A stretch of 5,025 bases of DNA from NCBI GenBank assembly GCA_905236225.1, contig CAJOPM010000020.1, forward strand, positions 1 to 5,025, in the 5' to 3' direction. Under the pieces are notes generated by a model. The model made no database searches. It was not told where the DNA came from and was given only the letters and a program-made list of their open reading frames with translations. The stretch is from an uncultured Eubacterium sp. Lineage in GTDB: Bacteria; Bacillota; Clostridia; Lachnospirales; Lachnospiraceae. Both the position numbers and the translations under genes were made by a program. Positions 1 through 5,025 of the stretch are shown here, piece after piece; positions within the stretch are counted from its first letter, which is position 1; each line of letters starts with the position of its first letter.

Positions 1-44
1 CCAATTCCGCGGCTTGCTCCGGTAATTAGTACATTTTTATTCAT
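1..44 (-). CDS. Short-chain dehydrogenase/reductase, N-terminal fragment (cut by window edge)
   Basis: Read on the minus strand from an ATG at 44, the frame gives MNKNVLITGASRGIG, with the last codon incomplete at the edge. This is the classic start of an SDR: a first beta strand (VLIT) followed by the dinucleotide-binding glycine motif TGxxxGIG (TGASRGIG), which binds NAD(P)H in FabG-like oxidoreductases. The start is supported by AGGAGA at 51-56, six bases upstream. The ATG lies inside the end of the upstream kinase gene, and the two genes overlap by 8 bases (37-44) in different frames, which suggests one transcript and translational coupling. The substrate cannot be told from 15 residues; FabG-like ketoacyl reductase, sugar or alcohol dehydrogenase are all possible. 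The family call is firm for such a short piece because motif, start and ribosome site agree. Confidence 0.8.
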   Translation of the reverse strand, partial: MNKNVLITGASRGI

Positions 45-2868
45 TATCAGTCTCCTCATTTTGATTAAAAGCTACAGAAAGCTCATATACAAGCTTATCC
101 TGATCGATTGGCTTGGCTATATGCGCATTCATTCCGGAATTAAGAGCATTCTTAACATCTTCTGCAAAAGCGTTTGCGGTCATTGCAATAATCGGTATAT
201 TTGCCTTTATAGGATCGTTTAGCGCACGAATGGTGCGCGAGGCTTCGTATCCGTTCATCTTTGGCATCTTGATATCCATAAGAATGGCATCATAATAGCC
301 GGCCGGATTATTAAGAACTTTTTCGACTGCTTCATTGCCGTCGCAGGCTTGTTCAACTTCTATGTCAATCATTTCAAGAATAGCACACGCCAGTTCTCTG
401 TTGATTTCCATATCGTCGGTCAGAAGAACACGTTTTCCCCTAAACGATGCTTCCTGGGCCGATATAGTCGCTTCAATTTCAAAATCATTTTCGGATGCAA
501 GCGGCAAGGTTACTTTTACTATAAACTCAGAACCTACACCGGGTTTGGTGATAACATCGATATCACCATCCATCATATCTACAATTCTTTTGGTAATAGC
601 CATGCCGAGCCCGGTTCCCTGGATTCCTTTTGATTCGGCGGTGTGGTCTCTTTCAAAAGCTTCAAATACCTTGTCGGCAAATTCTTGCGTCATGCCCATG
701 CCATCATCTTTAACGCTGATTTTGTAGCTTACTTTGTCATAATCTTCGCCTATTTCCGTAATGCTTATATCAATATGGCCGCCTTCTTCGGTGTATTTGA
801 CGGCATTTGACGAAAGATTAAGCAGAACTTGATTGAGGCGCAGCCTGTCAGTATAAACATAAGGATGACGCAAATCTTTGGTCGATACTCTAAGCGTCTG
901 CGACTTCGCCTGAGCTTGTCCATGCATTATAGAGTCAAGATTGCCGAATAATTCGAGCAGATTAACAGGTTCGCTTGATAGCATTATCTTTCCGCTCTCT
1001 ATACGACTCATCTCAAGAACGTCATTTATAAGGGAAAGAAGGTGATTTCCGGAGGATTTGATTTTCCTCAGGTATTCTGAAACCTTCTCCTTATCATCAC
1101 CGGTTGCCATAGCTAAATCAGTAAAGCCCAGGATTGCATTCATCGGCGTTCTGATATCGTGAGACATATTAAACAAAAATGCTGTCTTGGCATCATTTCT
1201 GGCTTGGGCTTCTATTGCTTTAGTATCCATTTCTTTTTGCCGCTTTAGCGTAGTGGAAAATATTGAAAACATAAGTATTAGCACAACAATTACAACAATC
1301 ATCAAAATTGCGGTTGTTGAAGTAATAAAGGAAGAAAAGATTCCCTTTTGCCATGCGTCAAATATTGTCGATATATTAACTCCTCTTTGCTTAACCCACA
1401 TAATCGTAGAAAAGAAGATAAGGAAAATCATAACCATCCACATTGAGGTTGAGTTGCCATAAAGGTGATTAGTGTCATGGCGGTATACATACCAATAATA
1501 AATCAGTCCGATTATGCTCCATATAGCCAGGATGAAATATGATTCGGTTGCAAGAGTGTTTTGTGAAAAAATATTTGGTATAAGTAAAAACAAAAATGAA
1601 AGTATTGCAACAATCATACCTATTGCTGATACGCTTTTAACAACAGGGTGGCTTTTTTTATCATTTGCGGCAAGCTTAAAGCAGGCAATGGTGATATAGA
1701 CATATACTATGGTTGCGGAAATAGTAGTAACATCAACTATCCAGCCGATTGCTGTTCTGCCGAAAAAGGGAATTATTGCAGAAAGTATCATCACCATAAA
1801 AATAGCCATGGTAGGTTCATCGTTTTTTCCCAGGCGTCCCAGAAATTGGGGCATAAGCTCTTCTTTGGACATCCTTACAAGAAGTCTGGCGCTGGCGCGG
1901 TAAAGACCGAAAATACTTGTAAAAATGGCACATAAAATGCTTATGCATAGCACAATTAAACCGTATTGTCCGAGGGCATAATATACACTGTAAAATACGG
2001 GTGCTCCCATAAGACCTTCAAGCTTCGAAGAGCCAGATATATAGGAGTGCCAGGATATGTAGCCGTCAGGCAGTGCAAAGACCGGGATCAGGGCCAAAAG
2101 CAAATAGGTAATACCGATAGTTGCAATTGAAATTTTAAGGATGGGGTCTATGTGCTTGACTGTTCGATGGCCTGAGCCAATCATATAAGATACAGCTTCA
2201 AAGCCTACAAACATCCACGGAGCGAGCATGGCTACATTGAAGACTTCAATGCTGTTAGGAATATCTATGCTGGCAAATTGAAAGGTACCGCTTTGAGTGT
2301 GGTTGCCAAAAATAACTATAGAGATAAAAATAATACCAACAATTGCAATATGCATAAATGCGAAATAGGCATGAAGGAAGCGCATCAATTTCCTGCCGTA
2401 TATTGCCAAAAGCCCGAATAAAACTATGACTGCCATAGTGATAAGTATTTCGCCGCAGTAGACATCGTATCCGGCTATCTGATAATGAAATCCCCACCAA
2501 AGGACATCGCCGAGTGTAAAGCGAATGAGCAATATAATAGCTGTTGCGTTAGCCCAGATAATGGACAGATATGCAAGAAGCATGGCCCATGCAGCCAAAA
2601 AACCGTAATCCATTCCCAAAACTTTGCCTACATATACATGAGCGCCCGAGACGGAAGGAAATTTTCTGGCAGTATATGAAAGTGAAATACCAATAAACAT
2701 CACAAAAATCGTGGCTAAAATAATGCCGATAAGTGTGCCAAGAGGACCTGCCTTTGGCAAAAAAATTGTGCCCGGAAGCATAAAAGCGCCCCAGCCGCAA
2801 GCACACTCGAAGGTATAAGCCCATGAGGAAATATTTCCTAATTGTTCGTTGGATAATTGTGGTTTCAT
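37..2868 (-). CDS. APC-permease-like membrane hybrid histidine kinase (permease-HisKA-HATPase-REC)
   Basis: This is a membrane sensor kinase of 943 residues, predicted to autophosphorylate on histidine and pass phosphate to its own receiver. Residues about 16-465 form an amino-acid permease-like (APC superfamily) domain of roughly 12 helices, with a TM1 break motif GWGAFMLPG (about 25-33) and a TM6-like FVGFEAVS (about 220-227). Two more helices follow (about 475-490 and 516-538), then a charged linker. HisKA has SHDIRTP with phospho-acceptor His570. The ATPase domain has its N-box Asn near 688, DDGMGM at 721-726, the F-box FEAFERD, and GTGLGMA at 751-757. The receiver has Asp818/819, phospho-acceptor Asp865 (LMDIKMP), Thr897 and Lys919. 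All key residues are present. ATG 2868 is chosen because AGGGGAG lies nine bases upstream; the longer TTG frame to 2940 begins in the -35 box. The layout recalls CbrA-type transporter-kinase fusions, which use a different (SSS) transporter family. The ligand, and whether it still transports, are unknown. Confidence 0.93.
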   Translation of the reverse strand: MKPQLSNEQLGNISSWAYTFECACGWGAFMLPGTIFLPKAGPLGTLIGIILATIFVMFIGISLSYTARKFPSVSGAHVYVGKVLGMDYGFLAAWAMLLAYLSIIWANATAIILLIRFTLGDVLWWGFHYQIAGYDVYCGEILITMAVIVLFGLLAIYGRKLMRFLHAYFAFMHIAIVGIIFISIVIFGNHTQSGTFQFASIDIPNSIEVFNVAMLAPWMFVGFEAVSYMIGSGHRTVKHIDPILKISIATIGITYLLLALIPVFALPDGYISWHSYISGSSKLEGLMGAPVFYSVYYALGQYGLIVLCISILCAIFTSIFGLYRASARLLVRMSKEELMPQFLGRLGKNDEPTMAIFMVMILSAIIPFFGRTAIGWIVDVTTISATIVYVYITIACFKLAANDKKSHPVVKSVSAIGMIVAILSFLFLLIPNIFSQNTLATESYFILAIWSIIGLIYYWYVYRHDTNHLYGNSTSMWMVMIFLIFFSTIMWVKQRGVNISTIFDAWQKGIFSSFITSTTAILMIVVIVVLILMFSIFSTTLKRQKEMDTKAIEAQARNDAKTAFLFNMSHDIRTPMNAILGFTDLAMATGDDKEKVSEYLRKIKSSGNHLLSLINDVLEMSRIESGKIMLSSEPVNLLELFGNLDSIMHGQAQAKSQTLRVSTKDLRHPYVYTDRLRLNQVLLNLSSNAVKYTEEGGHIDISITEIGEDYDKVSYKISVKDDGMGMTQEFADKVFEAFERDHTAESKGIQGTGLGMAITKRIVDMMDGDIDVITKPGVGSEFIVKVTLPLASENDFEIEATISAQEASFRGKRVLLTDDMEINRELACAILEMIDIEVEQACDGNEAVEKVLNNPAGYYDAILMDIKMPKMNGYEASRTIRALNDPIKANIPIIAMTANAFAEDVKNALNSGMNAHIAKPIDQDKLVYELSVAFNQNEETDNE
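51..56 (-). promoter_or_regulatory. Ribosome binding site of the SDR gene, inside the kinase C-terminus
   Basis: The minus-strand sequence AGGAGA lies six bases before the SDR ATG at 44 and is embedded in the codons for the last residues (EET) of the kinase. It supports re-initiation or coupled translation of the SDR as ribosomes finish the kinase. Confidence 0.7.
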
Positions 2869-2877
2869 ATCGATATG

Positions 2878-2884
2878 CTCCCCT
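2878..2884 (-). promoter_or_regulatory. Ribosome binding site deciding the kinase start
   Basis: AGGGGAG on the minus strand, with nine bases to ATG 2868. It is much stronger than anything before the in-frame TTG at 2940, so it fixes the start at residue 25 of the longer open frame. Confidence 0.8.
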
Positions 2885-2911
2885 GAATAAAGCCGAAATA
2901 ATCTTGGATAT

Positions 2912-2940
2912 ATGATACAATTTCCGAGCGTCTTTTTCAA
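2912..2940 (-). promoter_or_regulatory. Predicted sigma-A promoter of the kinase-SDR operon
   Basis: On the minus strand, TTGAAA (2940-2935) is followed by a 17-base spacer and TATCAT (2917-2912). Each hexamer matches the consensus at 5 of 6 positions. Transcription would start near 2905, giving a leader of about 37 bases to ATG 2868. The hexamer TTGAAA also creates the false in-frame TTG start at 2940. This is a prediction from sequence only. Confidence 0.65.
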
Positions 2941-2953
2941 TGAGTTGCCTAAA

Positions 2954-2982
2954 TTTACATTATTTAAGACGTCTGTTATAAT
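2954..2982 (+). promoter_or_regulatory. Predicted extended -10 promoter of the phosphodiesterase gene
   Basis: TTTACA (2954-2959, 5 of 6 to consensus), a 17-base spacer and a perfect TATAAT (2977-2982) preceded by TG at 2974-2975, so an extended -10. Transcription would start near 2989 and run through a leader of about 255 bases before ATG 3245. It sits back to back with the kinase promoter, with 13 bases between the two -35 boxes, so a regulator bound between them could act on both genes. The promoter lies outside the inverted-repeat-bracketed segment. Confidence 0.7.
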
Positions 2983-3006
2983 TAATATGATTTGATGGTG
3001 AGATTA

Positions 3007-3080
3007 ACTCAGTCGGAGAAATTCCCCACCTCTAAGCGTTAGCGTAGGTGTGGGTTATGACAAACTATACTCAGTCGGGG
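3007..3080 (+). repeat. Short direct repeat pair ACTCAGTCGGRG flanking a hairpin
   Basis: ACTCAGTCGGAG at 3007-3018 recurs as ACTCAGTCGGGG at 3069-3080, 11 of 12 identical and 62 bases apart, with the hairpin of 3024-3054 between them. They may be subterminal repeats or duplication scars of a small mobile element, or just part of a longer interspersed repeat. The pairing is seen directly; the meaning is not. Confidence 0.5.
3024..3054 (+). repeat. Bulged hairpin resembling an IS200/IS605-type element end
   Basis: CCC (3024-3026) and CACCT (3027-3031) pair with AGGTG (3046-3050) and GGG (3052-3054), leaving a single bulged T at 3051. Inside the loop, CTAA and TTAG (3032-3035, 3039-3042) can pair around GCG. 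Compact subterminal hairpins with a bulge, followed by a short tail, are typical of IS200/IS605 and TnpB element ends. A TTGAT pentamer, the target used by some members, is at 2992-2996. No tnpA or tnpB coding sequence is present in the window, so at most this is a remnant or a non-autonomous derivative. The structure is clear; the family assignment is tentative. Confidence 0.4.
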
Positions 3081-3233
3081 TACCCTAAAGGACTAGGAAT
3101 GCTAAGCATTCCGTCGCAAGCTCCGAATGAGTTAAACGCTCCGCTTTTGATGCGCACGGATTCGGACAGAAATTTGTCTGCTGAAGCAGACCCGAATCCG
3201 GCGCGCAAGACGCGCGAGCGAGTCTTGAAATAA
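3057..3233 (+). CDS. Possible 58-residue leader peptide made of repeat sequence (hypothetical)
   Basis: The frame starts at ATG 3057 with AGGTG (3046-3050) six bases upstream, a layout like the AAGGTG before the next gene. It ends with TAA at 3231-3233, only 11 bases before ATG 3245. The peptide begins MTNYTQSGYPKG, is polar and charged, ends in an Arg/Lys-rich stretch (PARKTRERVLK), and has no recognised domain, signal peptide or membrane segment. Its second half is encoded by the left inverted-repeat arm, so it could be a chance frame across a repeat. If translated, ribosomes would melt the leader hairpins and finish right on the phosphodiesterase ribosome site, which would couple the two. 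A GTG nine bases earlier (3048) is less likely because it falls inside the hairpin and the ribosome site. I do not recognise a function. Confidence 0.25.
   Translation: MTNYTQSGYPKGLGMLSIPSQAPNELNAPLLMRTDSDRNLSAEADPNPARKTRERVLK
3096..3112 (+). repeat. Small palindrome in the leader
   Basis: GGAATGCT and AGCATTCC are perfect 8-base arms around a single A. In RNA this would fold as a six-pair stem with a five-base loop. Just upstream, GGGTACCC (3078-3085) is another perfect palindrome. With the hairpins at 3024-3054 and 3152-3227 they make most of the leader foldable, as expected for an interspersed repeat. Confidence 0.6.
3144..3228 (+). repeat. Left arm of an 85-bp inverted repeat bracketing the phosphodiesterase gene
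   Basis: This 85-base segment matches the reverse complement of 4941-5025 at 82 positions; the differences are at 3170, 3183 and 3212. It is itself nested hairpins. CGGATTCGG (3157-3165) pairs with CCGAATCCG (3192-3200), with GCGC extensions outside. GTCTGC and GCAGAC (3176-3181, 3186-3191) form an inner stem with a TGAA loop. CAAGAC and GTCTTG (3206-3211, 3222-3227) form a second stem with one mismatch. G+C is 48 of 85 by count, clearly above the flanking genes. It ends 16 bases before ATG 3245. It may be a REP/MITE-like interspersed repeat that continues leftwards towards about 3001. Confidence 0.92.
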
Positions 3234-3238
3234 AGGTG
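3233..3238 (+). promoter_or_regulatory. Ribosome binding site of the phosphodiesterase gene
   Basis: AAGGTG lies six bases before ATG 3245. The alternative in-frame GTG at 3236 is part of this site and has no site of its own, so ATG 3245 is preferred. It begins five bases after the left inverted-repeat arm, so pairing of that arm with the right one could affect access. Confidence 0.6.
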
Positions 3239-3244
3239 TTCAAA

Positions 3245-4939
3245 ATGCAAAATAGATTACATTACAACGAAAAATACTTAAGAACTGCATTAATAGTCGA
3301 TGATGAAGTTGTGAATCGGGAACTTCTTGGCGGAATATTAGAGGAGGAGTATAACCTTCTTTATGCTGAGAACGGAGATGAGGCTATAGATCTTATTAAT
3401 ATTCATCAGACGTCAATCTCGATAATACTTCTTGATCTTATTATGCCCAAAGTGTCTGGACTTGAAGTACTTAAGTTCATTCAGGCAGATGAGAACTACA
3501 AGAATATACCGGTTATCGTACTTACGTCTCAGGTAAGCGCAGAGGTTGACAGTCTAAAAAGCGGTGCAGTTGATTTTATACCAAAGCCGTACAATATGCC
3601 GGAAGTCATACTTAGCCGGGTTAATCGTATGGTTGAGCTTTTTGAAGACAGGCAGATCATAAGAGGTGCTGAAAGAGATAGTCTCACCGGATTATTCTCA
3701 ATCAATTTCTTTTATGAGTACTGCGATATTATGGAAAATTACCATCCTGAGCGTGATATGGATGCCGTGGTGCTTAACATCGACAGATTCAAGATGATTA
3801 ATGAAGTCTATGGAAGACAATACGCAGATGAGGTGCTTAAAACTCTTGCTGATGTTGTCAAAAAATTTGCCAACGAAAGAGAAGGTATTGCAGGAAGAGG
3901 CGAAGATGATACGCTCTATATGTACCTCAACCATCAGGAGTCATATACTGAGCTGACAGAAAAGATAAACAGCACATTTGCCAAATCCAATCAAAGCAGT
4001 TATCTTCATGTGCGCATTGGAGTATATCCCAAATCATATGAGATGACACCTCTTAAAGATATGTTTTTTAGAGCAATGCTGGCGTGTGATACGATTAAAG
4101 ATAAAGTCCATATGTCCATTCTTACATTTGATAAGAATCTTCGTACCAAGATTGTATTTAGAGAAAGGCTGATTCGCGATATCAACGAGGCTATAGAGAA
4201 GAAACAGTTCGTGCCTTATTATCAGCCCAAATACTACATTCAAAAGGACAAGGCTGTTCTTGCCGGAGCCGAAGCTTTAGTCAGATGGAAGCATCCGGAG
4301 TTTGGAATGGTATCCCCGGCCTCTTTCATTTCACTATTTGAGGCAAACGGTTTGATTCAGCTTGTAGACCATTTTATTTGGGAAGAAGCAGCAGCGCAGA
4401 TTAAAGAATGGAAGAAAAAATACGGAACGAGCGTGCCGGTTTCTGTCAATATTTCGAGAGTAGATTTTTATAATCCCAATCTTGAGGAATGGATTTTAAA
4501 GCTGGTTGATGAAAACGGTTTACAACCTGATGAACTTCATCTTGAGATTACCGAGTCGTGTTATGCGGACAATGCCCAGCAACTTTTAAGCGTGGTAAGC
4601 AGACTTAGAAGGACGGGCTTTAAGATAGAACTTGATGACTTTGGAAGTGGTTACTCATCACTCAATGTTCTTTCATCGCTTCCTATAGATGTGTTAAAGA
4701 TAGATATGAAGTTTATCAATACCATGCATGACAATGAGAAGAATCTTCTTATAGTCAAAATGATTATGGATATTGCCAGGATACTTGGAGTGCCCACGAT
4801 AGCAGAGGGAGTAGAGACACAGCAGCAACATGACGATCTTAAGAAAATGGGCTGCGATATGATACAGGGTTATTATTATTCAAAGCCTGTACCTGCTGAA
4901 GAATTTGAAGAATTTTTTAAGTTTACACCTGAGAAATAA
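3245..4939 (+). CDS. Response regulator with receiver, degenerate GGDEF and intact EAL domains (predicted c-di-GMP phosphodiesterase)
   Basis: This is a soluble 564-residue protein predicted to cut cyclic-di-GMP to pGpG under phosphorylation control. Residues about 12-130 are a receiver with Asp19/20, phospho-acceptor Asp64 (LLDLIMP), Thr94 and Lys114. Residues about 142-300 are a GGDEF fold (RDSLTGLF start, NIDRFKMINEVYG). Its signature is GEDDT at 219-223 instead of GGDEF and no RxxD inhibitory site is visible, so cyclase activity is unlikely; it may bind GTP as a regulatory domain. Residues about 308-560 are an EAL domain with the expected ligands: E343 of EALVRW, N402 (VNISR), E434 (LEITES), D464/D465 (DDFGSGYSSL), K485 (LKID), E521 (AEGVET) and Q541 (QGYYYSKP). 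The gene is divergent from the hybrid kinase, a plausible phosphodonor, and is bracketed by inverted 85-bp repeats. No membrane segment or signal peptide is seen. Confidence 0.94.
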   Translation: MQNRLHYNEKYLRTALIVDDEVVNRELLGGILEEEYNLLYAENGDEAIDLINIHQTSISIILLDLIMPKVSGLEVLKFIQADENYKNIPVIVLTSQVSAEVDSLKSGAVDFIPKPYNMPEVILSRVNRMVELFEDRQIIRGAERDSLTGLFSINFFYEYCDIMENYHPERDMDAVVLNIDRFKMINEVYGRQYADEVLKTLADVVKKFANEREGIAGRGEDDTLYMYLNHQESYTELTEKINSTFAKSNQSSYLHVRIGVYPKSYEMTPLKDMFFRAMLACDTIKDKVHMSILTFDKNLRTKIVFRERLIRDINEAIEKKQFVPYYQPKYYIQKDKAVLAGAEALVRWKHPEFGMVSPASFISLFEANGLIQLVDHFIWEEAAAQIKEWKKKYGTSVPVSVNISRVDFYNPNLEEWILKLVDENGLQPDELHLEITESCYADNAQQLLSVVSRLRRTGFKIELDDFGSGYSSLNVLSSLPIDVLKIDMKFINTMHDNEKNLLIVKMIMDIARILGVPTIAEGVETQQQHDDLKKMGCDMIQGYYYSKPVPAEEFEEFFKFTPEK

Positions 4940-4940
4940 G

Positions 4941-5025
4941 TCAAGACTCGCTCGCGAGTCTTGCGCGCCGGATTCGGGTCTGCTTTAGCAGACAAATTCC
5001 TGTCCGAATCCGTGCGCATCAAAAG
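4941..5025 (-). repeat. Right arm of the 85-bp inverted repeat (continues past the window edge)
   Basis: This is the reverse complement of 3144-3228 with 3 differences, starting one base after the phosphodiesterase stop codon (4937-4939). Here the second stem is perfect, the outer stem CGGATTCGG/CCGAATCCG (4969-4977, 5004-5012) is intact, and the inner stem GTCTGC/GCAGAC (4978-4983, 4988-4993) has a TTTA loop. Identity runs right up to the last base of the window, so the full repeat probably extends further and may include counterparts of 3001-3143. Confidence 0.92.
4942..4963 (+). terminator. Perfect hairpin just after the phosphodiesterase stop; possible transcription end or mRNA 3' stabiliser
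   Basis: CAAGACTCGC and GCGAGTCTTG are perfect 10-base arms around TC, starting three bases after the TAA. This is where a terminator would be expected, but no run of T follows (the next bases are CGCGCC), so it is not a standard intrinsic terminator. It is part of the right repeat arm. Protection of the mRNA 3' end, as REP hairpins do, or a Rho-dependent context are alternatives. Confidence 0.3.

Noticed and set aside
113..2920. Several open frames of 60-130 codons on both strands inside the kinase gene
   Set aside because: They lie wholly or almost wholly within the well-supported kinase frame, have no recognisable domains and look like shadow frames.
2869..2940. N-terminal extension of the kinase from TTG 2940
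   Set aside because: The TTG is the likely -35 hexamer, no good ribosome site precedes it, and ATG 2868 has AGGGGAG at nine bases.
3007..3080. CRISPR-like array
   Set aside because: There are only two copies of a 12-base unit, no regular spacers and no cas genes.
3236..3244. GTG 3236 as start of the phosphodiesterase
   Set aside because: The GTG is part of the AAGGTG ribosome site serving ATG 3245 and lacks its own site.
2989..3244. c-di-GMP or other known riboswitch in the leader
   Set aside because: I could not find the conserved core of any riboswitch class I know; the hairpins are better explained by the repeat.
3698..4243. Minus-strand open frames of 69 and 78 codons inside the phosphodiesterase gene
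   Set aside because: They are antisense shadows of the GGDEF/EAL coding sequence, with no supporting motif.
4942..4963. Standard intrinsic terminator after the phosphodiesterase
   Set aside because: The stem is strong but no T-run follows, so it is listed only as a low-confidence terminator and as part of the repeat.

Overview
The window looks like chromosomal DNA of a low-to-moderate GC Firmicute, most plausibly a clostridial, Lachnospiraceae-like bacterium such as Butyrivibrio or Pseudobutyrivibrio. I infer this from the AT-rich codon use, strong AGGAG-type ribosome binding sites, sigma-A-type promoters and protein style. No database search was possible, so the taxon is a guess.

Layout. 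At the extreme left (1-44, minus strand) are the first 14 complete codons of a short-chain dehydrogenase/reductase gene, cut by the window edge. It overlaps the stop of a large minus-strand gene (37-2868) that encodes a 943-residue membrane hybrid histidine kinase. The sensor half of this kinase is an entire APC-superfamily amino-acid-permease-like domain of about 12 helices plus 2 extra helices, followed by HisKA, HATPase and a C-terminal receiver. The 376-base gap between the divergent start codons (2869-3244) holds two back-to-back promoters. It also holds a repeat-derived leader about 255 bases long with several hairpins and a possible 58-codon ORF. The plus-strand gene (3245-4939) encodes a 564-residue response regulator with the order receiver, degenerate GGDEF (GEDDT) and intact EAL, so it is predicted to be a cyclic-di-GMP phosphodiesterase.

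The most striking structure is an 85-bp sequence at 3144-3228 that recurs in inverted orientation at 4941-5025 with only 3 differences. The two copies bracket the phosphodiesterase gene almost exactly: 16 bases lie before its ATG and 1 base after its stop codon. Each copy is a nested set of hairpins and is GC-richer than the genes. The right copy runs into the window edge, so its full extent is unknown.

How the parts may work together (inference): the permease-like kinase could sense an amino acid or related solute, and its phosphoryl group could reach the divergently encoded receiver-EAL protein and set c-di-GMP level. Expression of the phosphodiesterase may also be shaped by the structured leader, by pairing of the two repeat arms in the mRNA, or by inversion of the gene between the arms. 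None of these has been demonstrated.
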